Of a stretch of 25,466 bases of DNA, positions 13,376-21,962 are shown one piece after another. Position 1 is the stretch's first letter. Every line of letters starts with the position of its first letter. The DNA comes from JANPPS01 sp031428635. Lineage in GTDB: Bacteria > Pseudomonadota > Alphaproteobacteria > Acetobacterales > Acetobacteraceae. A program made the translations under genes and the position numbers. Location of the stretch: contig JANPPS010000191.1 in the NCBI GenBank assembly GCA_031428635.1, positions 1 through 25,466 of the forward strand, written 5' to 3'. Under the pieces are notes generated by a model. It did no database searches. It saw only the letters and a list, made by a program, of their open reading frames with translations, and was not told where the DNA came from.

Positions 13376-14917
13376 TCAGACGCTGACTTTGACGCCGGCT
13401 GCCACGTCCTGATGCAGGCTGTCGGCGGCGATCCAGCCGCTCATCAGCACCATCGGCATCCCGGGCCCGGGATGGGCCGCACCGCCAGCAAGATACAAGC
13501 CGGGTAGATCGCGGCTACGGTTACCCGGCTTGAACGCGCCATTGACCTTACCGTGGCTGGCGAGGCCATAGATAGCGCCATCCAGCACGCGATACCGCTC
13601 GTGAATATCCTGCGGCGTCAAATGGTGCTCGAAGACAATCCGCTCCTCAATGTCCGGCATACCGGCGCAGGTCTTCAGTTTGTCCAGGATTACCTGACGA
13701 TAGGCCGGGAACATTTTCGACCAGTCGTGATGCGGGCGCAGGTAGGGCGTGTGGACCAGCACATACAGCGCCTCGCCACCCGGGGGTGCCACGGCCGGGT
13801 CGGTACTGGACGGTGCCGCGACATAGGCGGTGGGATCAGGCGCTGGTTCACCCTTGCCATAGATCCAATCGAACTCCTCCTCCGGATCGCGGGAGAATAC
13901 GAAGTCGTGGTGTGCCAGGTGCTCGTAGCGCTTGTTCAAACCGAGGTAGAGCACGACGCCCGAACACGCGGGTTCGCGCTTCCAACGGCGGGCGAAACTA
14001 CGGGCGGGCGCACCACCCACCAACTCGCGGTAGGTACGAACGCTATCCATGTTGCTGACGACGGCCGATAGCCCAATCGTCTCACCCCGTTCGGTGACAA
14101 CACCCGTGGCCCGGCCGTTATCGGTTACGATATGCGCGATACCGATCCCGGGACGCATATCGACGCCCAGCTCACCGGCCAGCCGCTCTAATGCTTCCGG
14201 CACGGCACGGGTACCGCCCATCGGGTACCACACGCCTTTTTCAGTCTGCATATGCGCGATGCTGCATAGGACGGCGGGCGACGCGTAGGGCGAGCTGCCG
14301 ACGTACTGCACGAAATGGTCCAACATCTGGCACACGCGTGCATCCGGCACCCGCTTACGGATTTGGCCGGCGACGGACGTGCCCATACGCAGACTCAGCA
14401 CGTCCTTTAGCGTCGCGAGGTTCATGCCCTTGAACTCGAGCGTATCGGTAATGCCTTCGACCGACTTCCAAAAGAAGAACTTCTCCGACACGCCGTGCAG
14501 GCCCTTGGACATCGCCATGAAGTCCTCGAAGCCCTGCTCGCTGCCCGGCGCGTACTGCGCGATTGTGCGGGCCATGGCGGGCACGTCTTCCTGCAAGTCG
14601 AGTACGGACCCGTCCTCGAAAAAACAGCGCCATTGCGGGTCGAGGCGCACGAGGTCGAGGTAGTCGTGCATATTGCGCCCGGCTTCCGCAAACACGCGGG
14701 CCAGGATGTCGGGGACCGTCAGGATCGTGGGCCCCATGTCAAACCGGAACCCGTCCTGCTGCAGCTGCGCGGCCTTACCGCCTAACCACGCGTTCTTTTC
14801 GAACAGGATGACTTTGTGCCCGCGTGCAGCCAGCACGCAGGCGGCGGCCAATCCGGCTAGGCCCGCACCTACGACGCCCACAGGCGCGTTGGCACGCATC
14901 GGAAGCATGGCGTTCAT
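13376..14917 (-). CDS. crtP: CrtI-family carotenoid oxidoreductase, probable C30 carotenoid oxygenase (CrtP/CrtNb type)
   Basis: This 513-residue FAD enzyme has the dinucleotide-binding GAGLAG at residues 17-22 with E40 and LGGKA at 45-49. The C-terminal FAD-contact motif is LYLAGGAAHPGPGMPMVLMS. It is a CrtI/CrtN-type flavoprotein. The segment ACSGVVLYLGLNKRYEHLAH followed by DPEEEFDWIY resembles the CrtP/CrtNb branch, which oxidises the terminal methyl group of diapolycopene or diaponeurosporene. I separate the two paralogues by overall feel and not by alignment, so the two roles could be swapped. The start is the ATG at 14917, which overlaps the upstream TGA as ATGA; an ATG 60 nt further upstream lies inside the previous gene. 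It is the second gene of the operon. Confidence 0.65.
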   Translation of the reverse strand: MNAMLPMRANAPVGVVGAGLAGLAAACVLAARGHKVILFEKNAWLGGKAAQLQQDGFRFDMGPTILTVPDILARVFAEAGRNMHDYLDLVRLDPQWRCFFEDGSVLDLQEDVPAMARTIAQYAPGSEQGFEDFMAMSKGLHGVSEKFFFWKSVEGITDTLEFKGMNLATLKDVLSLRMGTSVAGQIRKRVPDARVCQMLDHFVQYVGSSPYASPAVLCSIAHMQTEKGVWYPMGGTRAVPEALERLAGELGVDMRPGIGIAHIVTDNGRATGVVTERGETIGLSAVVSNMDSVRTYRELVGGAPARSFARRWKREPACSGVVLYLGLNKRYEHLAHHDFVFSRDPEEEFDWIYGKGEPAPDPTAYVAAPSSTDPAVAPPGGEALYVLVHTPYLRPHHDWSKMFPAYRQVILDKLKTCAGMPDIEERIVFEHHLTPQDIHERYRVLDGAIYGLASHGKVNGAFKPGNRSRDLPGLYLAGGAAHPGPGMPMVLMSGWIAADSLHQDVAAGVKVSV

Positions 14918-16476
14918 AGGGCCTCTGCAATGGCGGGAATGTAATGGTCGGAAGACATGGCGCTCGGCTGTTCCCAATCCGGGGTCAGGCCAAGATCTTG
15001 CGCCATCAGACGGGACGTGATGCGCGCGCTTTCGAAAATCACCGGCAGGCCGCTGCCGGGGTGGGTGCCGCCGCCGACGAGGTAGACGCCGTCCAGATCC
15101 TCGAACCGGTTACGCGGGCGGAAGTGCAGCATCTGCGCCAGATTGTGCGCCAGGTTGAACGTGGCACCGCGATAAACCTGTAAATCATGCTCCCAGCCGG
15201 CCGGGGTCAGGATCTTCTCGTACCGGATCCGGCTCTCGATGTCGGGGATGCCGATCCGTTTCAGCCGCTCGAACACCAGGGCGCGGTATCGTGCGGTCTC
15301 GGCCGCCCAATCGACGCCCTCACCCATGCGATGCCCGACGGGTACCAGCACATACAGGGTGGAGTGCCCGGGCGGTGCCATCGCCGGGTCGGTCACGCAG
15401 GCGTTCTGCACATAGAAGCTGGGCTCGCTCGGTGCCTCGCCCGCCTCGATCTCGCGGATATTCCGCTTGTAGTCCTCGGACAGATAGATCGTGTGATGAG
15501 ACAGGTCGGGCAGCGTACCCTCGATGCCCAGATACATCATGAAGGTGCTGCAGCTAAACTTCTTCGACGCGATCTTGCGGTCGGACCAGCGGCGGCGGAC
15601 GCGGTCGGGGACCAGGGTTGTCATCGTCTGGGCGAAGTCGGCGTTTACGACCAGGGTGTCGTAGTGCTTTTCCTCGCCGCCCACGCGGACGCCGATTGCG
15701 CGGCGGCCTTCGAACAGCACTTCTTCAACCGGCGCATTCAGCTCGATGCGGGCGCCCAGGTCGCGGGCAACGCGGGCCATGGCACCCATGACGGCACCGG
15801 TGCCGCCGCGCGGGTGATAAACCCCGTATTCGTATTCCATAAAGCTTAGAATTGTGAATAGGCTCGGGCAGCGAAACGGCGACATGCCCAGGTATTTGGA
15901 CTGAAAGCTGAACGCGAGCCGGATGCGCTCATCCTTGAAATAGGTGCCGAGGTCGCTGTCGACGCTGCGATGTGGGCGCAGGCGGGACAGGCCCTTCAGC
16001 ACCGATGGCCGCATCAGGTCGGCCATCGAGTTGAATGCGTTCTCCAGCACGGGGCGAAACACCTCCAACTTCTTCCGGTTATCGGCCATGAACCGCGGGA
16101 ACGCGGCGGCGTCTGTGGGTGAGAAGCGGGCGATCTCGGCTGCCATGCGCGCCATGTCGCCAGTGGCCTGAATGTCGCCGCCGGCCTCGAACACCAGGTG
16201 ATATTGCGGATCGAGCCGGATGAGATCGACCTCCTCCTCCAGCGTGCGGCCGCAGGCGGCAAAGATGTCAGAAAGCACCCGGGGATACAGGAAGAAAGTC
16301 GGCCCCAAGTCAAAGCGGAACGTGCCCACATCCGTTGGGGCTGTGATGGTGCTGGACCGTCCGCCGACCATGGAACGGCGCTCGAACACCGTCACATCCA
16401 TGCCGGCCTTGGCCAGCAGCATGGCCGCGGCCAGTCCGCCCGGGCCTGCGCCCATAATGGCTGCGGTTTTAGTCAT
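14914..16476 (-). CDS. crtN: CrtI-family desaturase, probable 4,4'-diapophytoene desaturase (CrtN type)
   Basis: This 520-residue FAD-dependent desaturase has GAGPGG at residues 9-14, E32 at the end of the second strand and MVGGR at 36-40. FRFDLGPTFFLYPRVL and the C-terminal YLVGGGTHPGSGLPVIFESA are characteristic of CrtI/CrtN proteins. It introduces the conjugated double bonds of the pigment. The C30 substrate is inferred from the neighbouring aldehyde dehydrogenase, glycosyltransferase and acyltransferase, which match the staphyloxanthin-like pathway, and from the absence of C40-specific genes. A C40 phytoene desaturase is the alternative. It is the first gene of the minus-strand operon, divergent from the aldehyde dehydrogenase with 117 bp between starts. 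No strong Shine-Dalgarno precedes the ATG at 16476. No crtM, crtB or hpnCDE gene lies in the window. Confidence 0.7.
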   Translation of the reverse strand: MTKTAAIMGAGPGGLAAAMLLAKAGMDVTVFERRSMVGGRSSTITAPTDVGTFRFDLGPTFFLYPRVLSDIFAACGRTLEEEVDLIRLDPQYHLVFEAGGDIQATGDMARMAAEIARFSPTDAAAFPRFMADNRKKLEVFRPVLENAFNSMADLMRPSVLKGLSRLRPHRSVDSDLGTYFKDERIRLAFSFQSKYLGMSPFRCPSLFTILSFMEYEYGVYHPRGGTGAVMGAMARVARDLGARIELNAPVEEVLFEGRRAIGVRVGGEEKHYDTLVVNADFAQTMTTLVPDRVRRRWSDRKIASKKFSCSTFMMYLGIEGTLPDLSHHTIYLSEDYKRNIREIEAGEAPSEPSFYVQNACVTDPAMAPPGHSTLYVLVPVGHRMGEGVDWAAETARYRALVFERLKRIGIPDIESRIRYEKILTPAGWEHDLQVYRGATFNLAHNLAQMLHFRPRNRFEDLDGVYLVGGGTHPGSGLPVIFESARITSRLMAQDLGLTPDWEQPSAMSSDHYIPAIAEAL

Positions 16477-16583
16477 CGTGCGGTGCGATCCAGGCTGTTG
16501 CGAACAGATAGGCGAGACGTGGTACGGAACGACATGCGACGCAAACTAGCCCCTCTCTCGTTAGCTCGATAGATGCTGGTTAC

Positions 16584-16589
16584 AGGTGG
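16584..16589 (+). promoter_or_regulatory. Ribosome-binding site fixing the aldehyde dehydrogenase start
   Basis: AGGTGG lies 4 nt before the ATG at 16594. The upstream in-frame ATG at 16573 has no comparable sequence in front of it. This favours the shorter, 461-residue product. Confidence 0.65.
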
Positions 16590-16593
16590 GTTA

Positions 16594-17979
16594 ATGGACG
16601 ATCTTGTCATCCCGGAGAGTTGCCTGCCCTTGGATATTGCCCGGGCGGCCCAGCCAGCATGGGCCGGGGCGGGAGTTGGTGCCCGCCTTCGTGTCATGGC
16701 AACGCTGCGGCGGCTGATTGCGCGCGACGCGGGTGCCCTGGCCGCGACCATTGATCGTGACCCGGCCGACACCCTCGTGGCGGAGGTGCTGCCGCTCGCC
16801 GAGGCCGCGGCCTTCCTGGTCCGCCATGCCCGCGCCATCCTGGCACCTGTGGCCCCCCGGGGCCGTGCGCCGCTTTGGCTGTGGGGCGTGCGGGCATTGA
16901 TCGTGCGCGATCCGTGCGGCGTCGTGCTGGTCTTGGCGCCCGGTAACTACCCGTTATTCCTAGCCGGGGCGCAGGCGTTGCAGGCACTGGCGGCGGGCAA
17001 CGCGGTCTGCGTCAAACCGGCGCCAGGCTGCACCGCGCCGATGCGGGCACTGGCCGCACTGCTGACGCAGGCCGGGTTGCCGGTGGGCCTGTTCTCGGTT
17101 TTGGAGGAGGACGCAGGACCCGCCGCGGTCACCGCCGGGTTCGACCACATCGTGCTGACTGGCTCGGCCGACACGGGGCGGCGCGTGCTGGCGACCGCGG
17201 GGCTGACGCCGTGTACGTTGGAGCTGTCGGGGGCGGATGCGATGTTCGTGCTGCCCGGCGCGGATTTGGCGCTGGTGGCGCGCTGCCTGGCGTATGGGCT
17301 GCGGCTGAATGGCGGCGCCACCTGCATCGCGCCACGCCGGGTATTCGTGACCACGGCGGATCACGCGCCATTGCGCGACCGGCTAATGGTATTGCTGCCC
17401 GCGTTGGCGGATGCGCGCATGCCAGACCGGATAGCGGCGCAGTTACGGGACTTGGTGGCCCTGGCGGTTGGGCAGGGTGCGTCCGCGGTCGTTGTTCCCG
17501 GCCGTCCCGTGGTGGTTGACGACGCCCGGCCCGACATGGCGCTGCTGCAACAAGATGTGTTCGCGCCCTGGTTGGCGCTGGTGCCGGTCGCGACGATGGA
17601 GGCGGCATTGGTCGCGGACCGTGCCTGCCCCTACGCGCTAGGTGCGACCGTGTTCGGCCCGGACCGCGCGGCGGCGGCGTTCGCGCGGCGGGTGCACGCC
17701 GGGTCGGTGTGCGTGAACGACGTTGTGGCGCCGACCGCCGATCCGCGCCTGCCGTTCACGGGCCGTGGCCGCAGCGGATATGGCGAAACGCGGGGCGCCG
17801 AGGGGCTGCTGCGCATGACGGTCGTGAAGACCATCAGCCAGCGGCGCGGCAGTTTCCGTCCGCATCTGGACCCGCCGCGACCGGACGGGGCGCGCCTGTT
17901 CGGGGCCATGGTGGCTGTGTTGCATGGCGGCTTGCCGGGCTGGTTGACGGCGTTTAGGCTGCTTCGAAAACGAGGGTAA
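16594..17979 (+). CDS. Aldehyde dehydrogenase, probable apo-carotenal dehydrogenase of the C30 pathway
   Basis: This 461-residue NAD(P)-dependent aldehyde dehydrogenase has LAPGNYP with N118, the cofactor lysine in CVKPAP (K141), FDHIVLTGSADTG around 183-195, the general base E210 (LELSGAD) and the catalytic C244 in NGGATCIAPRR. It is shorter and more divergent than metabolic ALDHs. In C30 carotenoid pathways an AldH/CrtNc oxidises the terminal aldehyde made by CrtP to a carboxylate before glycosylation. Position directly opposite crtN supports that role. A basic, partly hydrophobic tail (GGLPGWLTAFRLLRKRG) could help membrane contact (inference). The start was chosen by the AGGTGG at 16584. 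The M20 peptidase gene begins 3 nt after the stop. Confidence 0.78.
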   Translation: MDDLVIPESCLPLDIARAAQPAWAGAGVGARLRVMATLRRLIARDAGALAATIDRDPADTLVAEVLPLAEAAAFLVRHARAILAPVAPRGRAPLWLWGVRALIVRDPCGVVLVLAPGNYPLFLAGAQALQALAAGNAVCVKPAPGCTAPMRALAALLTQAGLPVGLFSVLEEDAGPAAVTAGFDHIVLTGSADTGRRVLATAGLTPCTLELSGADAMFVLPGADLALVARCLAYGLRLNGGATCIAPRRVFVTTADHAPLRDRLMVLLPALADARMPDRIAAQLRDLVALAVGQGASAVVVPGRPVVVDDARPDMALLQQDVFAPWLALVPVATMEAALVADRACPYALGATVFGPDRAAAAFARRVHAGSVCVNDVVAPTADPRLPFTGRGRSGYGETRGAEGLLRMTVVKTISQRRGSFRPHLDPPRPDGARLFGAMVAVLHGGLPGWLTAFRLLRKRG

Positions 17980-17982
17980 ACC

Positions 17983-19377
17983 ATGAACATGCGTGCCGAC
18001 GCCATTCAGTCTGCGCTCGAGTTCTTCGACGGCGGCGGTTTTCGCGACCGCCTGGCCGCGCTAGTTGCGATCCCCAGCACTAGCCAGGATCCTGGACATC
18101 TGCCGGACCTGATCGCCTATGTCGAGCACGTGCGCCCATGGCTGGAGCGCATGGGGTTCACCGTCGAGATCGTGCCCAACCCGATCGACGGCCTGGGCCC
18201 GATTCTGCTGGCGGAACGGCTGGAAGCCTCGGGTCCTACGGTCATTACCTACGGCCACGGTGACACCGTCCGGGCGCTGACGGATCAATGGACAGATGGC
18301 CGCTCCCCGTGGGTTTTGGTGGACGAGGACGACCGTTGGTACGGGCGCGGGACGGCCGATAATAAAGGTCAGCATGCGATCAACCTGTCGGCGTTGGAGC
18401 ACGTCATCGCCGCCCGCAACGGCCGCCTGGGCTTCAGCGTAAAACTAGTGCTGGAGATGGGGGAGGAGGCCGGGTCCCGCGGCCTGCGGGAGGTAATTGC
18501 TGCCCGGCGGGAGCAGTTGGCGGCGGATGTTCTGTTAGCCAGCGACGGGCCGCGCGTACACTCGTCCGTGGTCACGATTTCGACCGGCACGCGCGGCACG
18601 TTCCACTTCGACCTGATCGTCGATGTGCGGCCAGGGGGCGTGCACAGCGGCAATTGGGGCGGTATCACAACCGACCCGGCCGTTGTGCTGGCCCATGCGA
18701 TTACGAGCCTTGTGGACCGCCATGGCCGCATCCTAGTGCGTGGCCTGGTGCCGGTGGCGCTGCATCCTGCTGTGAAGAGCGCGCTATCCGGTCTCGTGCT
18801 GCAAGCGGAGGGGGAGGCGGCAACCATCGATCCGGAGTGGGGTGAGCCCGGGCTGACCGCGGCCGAGAAAGTGTACGGCTGGACCAGTCTCGCGGTACTG
18901 GCGATGATTTCCGGCCGGCCCGAAAATCCGGTCAACGCGATTGCCCCCAACGCCCGCGCGCACCTGCAGCTACGCTACACCGTCGACGTGGATCCGGCGA
19001 CGTTCGAGGCGGCGATACGTACCCATCTGGACGCGGCCGGGTTCGGCGCCGTGCAGCTGATCGCCCATGGCGTTCGTATGCCCGCGCGGCGGTCGGACCC
19101 CACCAATACCTGGGTCCACTGGGCGGTCGCAAGCGTCGAGCAAACACTGGGCATGCCCGTGCAGGTAATCCCCAATAGTGGCGGCGGCCTGCCGAACGAC
19201 GCGTTCATGGACCATTTGGATGTGCAGCTGCTGTGGGTGCCGCACAGCTATAACGGGTGCAAGCAGCACGGGCCGGACGAGCACCTGCTGAAGGCACCGG
19301 CGCGGCAGGGTATGGCGGCCTTCGCCGGGTTGTGGTGGGATTTGGGAGAGCCGGGGTCTCCGGACCGGGCGGGGTAG
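17983..19377 (+). CDS. M20-family metallopeptidase / amidohydrolase
   Basis: This 464-residue di-zinc hydrolase of the ArgE/DapE/ACY1/CPG2 group is cytoplasmic and cleaves an amide or peptide bond in a small substrate. Metal-ligand motifs are YGHGDTV (H92, D94), GRGTADNKGQH (D126), EMGEEAGS (E161/E162), ASDGP (D188) and CKQHGPDE (H429). A dimerisation or lid insertion follows around residue 200 (PGGVHSGNWGG). The length is at the upper end, like the ~460-residue dipeptidase branch. Start: the ATG at 17983 has GAGGG 6 nt before it. It follows the aldehyde dehydrogenase by 3 nt, so the two are probably co-transcribed, yet no carotenoid role for M20 enzymes is established. The substrate is unknown. 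Confidence 0.88.
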   Translation: MNMRADAIQSALEFFDGGGFRDRLAALVAIPSTSQDPGHLPDLIAYVEHVRPWLERMGFTVEIVPNPIDGLGPILLAERLEASGPTVITYGHGDTVRALTDQWTDGRSPWVLVDEDDRWYGRGTADNKGQHAINLSALEHVIAARNGRLGFSVKLVLEMGEEAGSRGLREVIAARREQLAADVLLASDGPRVHSSVVTISTGTRGTFHFDLIVDVRPGGVHSGNWGGITTDPAVVLAHAITSLVDRHGRILVRGLVPVALHPAVKSALSGLVLQAEGEAATIDPEWGEPGLTAAEKVYGWTSLAVLAMISGRPENPVNAIAPNARAHLQLRYTVDVDPATFEAAIRTHLDAAGFGAVQLIAHGVRMPARRSDPTNTWVHWAVASVEQTLGMPVQVIPNSGGGLPNDAFMDHLDVQLLWVPHSYNGCKQHGPDEHLLKAPARQGMAAFAGLWWDLGEPGSPDRAG

Positions 19378-19380
19378 CGG

Positions 19381-20358
19381 CTACCTGCTCGGCGCTCGTA
19401 AAATCGCCTCGACAATGATCTGTACCTCGAGCGCTTCCTGCAGCGTCGCGAGGTGATGCGGCCCGCCCCGCGTCATGCGCGCGACCGCCTCTAGCTGCCG
19501 GCGGAGAACAAGCGGCCGGGTCGCCTCGTTCGGGGCCGCGCTGGGATCTGTCGCCCAGGTGCCATCGGGCTGCTCACGTTCTGCCCAGGACCAATCGCGC
19601 AACCGAACTGCCCCGGTGCCGCGCAGGGTCCAGGTGTTGTGGTCGTCAGCGGTCGTTGTACCGACCGCGCCGGTTAGGTTGATGGGAACGTCGCCAGCAG
19701 TCAGACGCGCGTCGATGGCGCGTTCCGTGCGGCCCTCGAACCGTTCAACGTGGGCCGATATGAGCTGTAGCGGCCCGAGCAGACGTCTGGCCAAAAAGAG
19801 AAAGTGGGAGACGACTTCCCGCGTAAACCCACCCTCCTCGGGCGCGTCCAGCCACCCGGCGGCGGCCTGCTGCCAGGGTCGCGGCCAGGTGGCGAAGGCC
19901 ACGTCGATGTCCAGCGCAGAGGCTGTGCGATCGGGGTCCTCCGCGATCCATTGCTGCAGGCGCTCAACCGCCAGGCTAGAGGCGAACGGAAAGTTGACCG
20001 CCGCGCGCTGACCGGTGGCCCGGTTAATGAAGGCCTGTGCACCACTGACGTCGGTCGCCAGTGGTTTTTCGAGAAACACGGCCCGGCCCGCGGCGAACGC
20101 CTGTTCGGCATAGGCGATATGGGTCGCGGGGGGCGTCGCGATGTACACGCAATCCGCGGCGTCGATCGCCGCAGCGGCGGAAACCGAGCGGGGCGCGCCG
20201 GGCATGATGGTGTCAATCCGGTCGAGTGCCGCCGGGGCTGCGTCCCAGATGGCAGCGATCGTTACGAAGTCGGATGAATGGCTCAGCGCGGCACTCAACA
20301 TCCGGTCGCCCATAATGCCAGCGCCGATGATCGCGAGACGAATGGGTGAGGTGGCCAT
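19381..20358 (-). CDS. Gfo/Idh/MocA-family NAD(P)-dependent oxidoreductase
   Basis: This 325-residue Rossmann-fold dehydrogenase has GAGIMG at residues 12-17 in the nucleotide-binding loop, CVYIATPPATHIAYAEQA, and the family signature EKPLA with K98. The C-terminal half has the alpha/beta substrate domain typical of the family (GGFTREVVSHFLFLARRLLG, with a plausible catalytic His). Substrates are usually sugars, inositols or related polyols; nothing here narrows this down. It is convergent with the M20 gene, with only 3 nt between stop codons. Its ATG is 20 nt downstream of the 3' end of tRNA-Val on the same strand, and the Shine-Dalgarno is poor (GGGA about 11 nt upstream). It may be read from the tRNA promoter. 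Confidence 0.88.
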   Translation of the reverse strand: MATSPIRLAIIGAGIMGDRMLSAALSHSSDFVTIAAIWDAAPAALDRIDTIMPGAPRSVSAAAAIDAADCVYIATPPATHIAYAEQAFAAGRAVFLEKPLATDVSGAQAFINRATGQRAAVNFPFASSLAVERLQQWIAEDPDRTASALDIDVAFATWPRPWQQAAAGWLDAPEEGGFTREVVSHFLFLARRLLGPLQLISAHVERFEGRTERAIDARLTAGDVPINLTGAVGTTTADDHNTWTLRGTGAVRLRDWSWAEREQPDGTWATDPSAAPNEATRPLVLRRQLEAVARMTRGGPHHLATLQEALEVQIIVEAILRAPSR

Positions 20359-20378
20359 TAGTTAATTCCCAACCCCGA

Positions 20379-20453
20379 TGGTGGGCGCGACAGGGATTGA
20401 ACCTGTGACCCTTCGCGTGTGAAGCGAATGCTCTACCGCTGAGCTACGCGCCC
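20379..20453 (-). tRNA. tRNA-Val (anticodon CAC)
   Basis: A full cloverleaf can be drawn on the minus strand. The acceptor arm is GGGCGCG/CGCGCCC, the D-arm GCTC-AGCGGTA-GAGC, the anticodon arm TTCGC-TTCACAC-GCGAA with anticodon CAC (reads GTG, valine), and the T-arm contains GGTTCAATCC. The discriminator A is followed by an encoded CCA at 20381-20379. It lies just upstream of the Gfo/Idh gene on the same strand. Confidence 0.95.
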
Positions 20454-20547
20454 GGTCCGATGGCTTGATGCCCGGGAAGCGGCGGTTTGGGGGGCGCTCA
20501 ACGGGATGTCAAGTTACGGCGTGGCCGGAGCGCGCTATGTCACCGGT

Positions 20548-21294
20548 ATGCGCGCCCTCTTGATCGTCACCATACTCGCCGCAACCCCAGCTTGGGCAGA
20601 AACCGAATTGCACTACGCGGGTTACGCGGCCGGGTCGCGGGTGGTGGCTGTTACGGCCGTGTTCGACCTGGCCGGACCCTCGTACCAGGTCCGCACCAGC
20701 TTTCGTACTGCGGGTGCCGCGGCGGCGCTGTTCCCGGGTGGGACCGATGCGATCGTCACTGGCCGGATCGTGGCCGGGCGGCCGCGGCCGGACCGGGCGT
20801 TCAGCAGTGGCGTGTTCAAGGGTCAGCCGCGCGTTACTCAGATCGATTACACCAACGATACGCCGCACGTGCGGCAGATGCAGCCGCCCAATGATGACGG
20901 GCGTGAGCCGGTGCCAGAACTGCTACAGGCCCATACCGTCGACGGCCTGTCGGCCATGGCCGACCTGCTGCGCCATGTGACGACGACCGGCACATGCGAG
21001 GGCCAGGCCACGACCTATGACGGCCGCCGCCTGAGTGAGATCGAGGCGCGGACGGGCGGCACCGACTTCCTACCGCCGTCGTCACGGTCGAGTTTTTCGG
21101 GCAACGCGCTGCACTGCATCGTGACCGCACGGTTTGTGGCCGGGTTCATGCCGGACACGGATGAGCAGTTCCGCAAACCCCAGTTGGCCAACGCATGGTT
21201 CGCGCCAGTGACGCCTGGCGGTCCCCCCGTGCCGGTCCGGATTTCGATACCGACCAAGTTTTTTGGCGAGGCGTCGCTATTCATCACCGAATAA
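20548..21294 (+). CDS. DUF3108 domain protein, exported
   Basis: This 248-residue protein starts with a signal peptide (MRALLIVTILAATPAWA, cleavage before ETE). The mature part is a beta-rich domain: ELHYAGYAAGSRVVAVTAVF, YQVRTSFRTAG, and a C-terminal IPTKFFGEASLFI. This fits DUF3108, a periplasmic family of unknown function that may bind a lipophilic ligand. I chose the ATG at 20548 because it puts the signal peptide at the N-terminus. The frame is also open from an ATG at 20506, adding 14 residues; neither has a strong Shine-Dalgarno. Its end overlaps the convergent phosphatase gene by 11 bp. Confidence 0.78.
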   Translation: MRALLIVTILAATPAWAETELHYAGYAAGSRVVAVTAVFDLAGPSYQVRTSFRTAGAAAALFPGGTDAIVTGRIVAGRPRPDRAFSSGVFKGQPRVTQIDYTNDTPHVRQMQPPNDDGREPVPELLQAHTVDGLSAMADLLRHVTTTGTCEGQATTYDGRRLSEIEARTGGTDFLPPSSRSSFSGNALHCIVTARFVAGFMPDTDEQFRKPQLANAWFAPVTPGGPPVPVRISIPTKFFGEASLFITE

Positions 21295-21916
21295 GCCTGC
21301 GCACCACCTCCGGCAGTGCCGCGAACCCGGCGGCCGTCGCGGCAGCCCCAGTTGCGTCGTCGCCATAGCCCCATTTCGCAAATACGGCCGGTACACTTGC
21401 CCCGGTCGCGGCCAGAATGTCGTTCTGATGGTCGCCGACCATCACCGCAGCGCGCGCATCGCCGCCGGCTGCCGTAAGCGTCGCCAGCAGATGCGCCGGG
21501 TCCGGCTTGCGCGTGGCAAAACTGTCACCGCCACCCACTGCGTCCATGTGGCGCAGCAGGCCGCATGCGGCCAGTAGCGCGCGGGCCGCATGCTCTGGCG
21601 TGTTGGTGCAGACGGCTATGCGCCAGCCCTCAGCCGCTAACGTATCCAGCGCGTTGGCGGCGTCGGGGTAGGGCTGCGATTGGTCCGATAAAACCCTGCC
21701 GTAGTCGGCGGTCAGGGTACGCAAATCGTCCTCCGTCGCCGTGCGGCCGCGGGCAATCAAGGCACGGCGGACCAGCACCATAGCGCCGTCGCCGATCCAG
21801 GGCCGTATTTCAGCAAGCGTGTAGCCGCCGCCTGTGACCCGGTTCAGGCTCGTCAGTAGCTCGGGCAGCGTGTCCACGAGGGTGCCGTCGAGGTCGAGGA
21901 TTAGGGTTGGGCGCAT
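21284..21916 (-). CDS. gph: HAD-superfamily hydrolase, phosphoglycolate phosphatase-like
   Basis: This 210-residue phosphatase has all four HAD motifs: DLDGT with nucleophile D8 and D10, CTNTP with T104, RKPDP with K137, and GDHQND with D162. The helical cap between motifs I and II (LNRVTGGGYTLAEIRPWIG) is of the Gph type. Gph removes 2-phosphoglycolate formed by DNA repair or by Rubisco oxygenation. Other HAD phosphatases share these motifs, so the exact substrate is likely but not certain. The start is the ATG at 21916, the first residues being MRPTLILDLDGT. It is divergent from glmU with 46 bp between starts, an arrangement I recall from other alphaproteobacteria. Confidence 0.82.
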   Translation of the reverse strand: MRPTLILDLDGTLVDTLPELLTSLNRVTGGGYTLAEIRPWIGDGAMVLVRRALIARGRTATEDDLRTLTADYGRVLSDQSQPYPDAANALDTLAAEGWRIAVCTNTPEHAARALLAACGLLRHMDAVGGGDSFATRKPDPAHLLATLTAAGGDARAAVMVGDHQNDILAATGASVPAVFAKWGYGDDATGAAATAAGFAALPEVVRRLIR

Positions 21917-21962
21917 CCGCGACCTTTGACACGGGGCGTCGGCGGGGGCTACGGGTGCCCGC

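Noticed and set aside
16497..16593. A specific sigma-factor promoter between crtN and the aldehyde dehydrogenase
   Set aside because: A GGAAC-like and a CGTT-like element are present but about 28 nt apart, too far for an ECF promoter, and no convincing -35/-10 pair was found.
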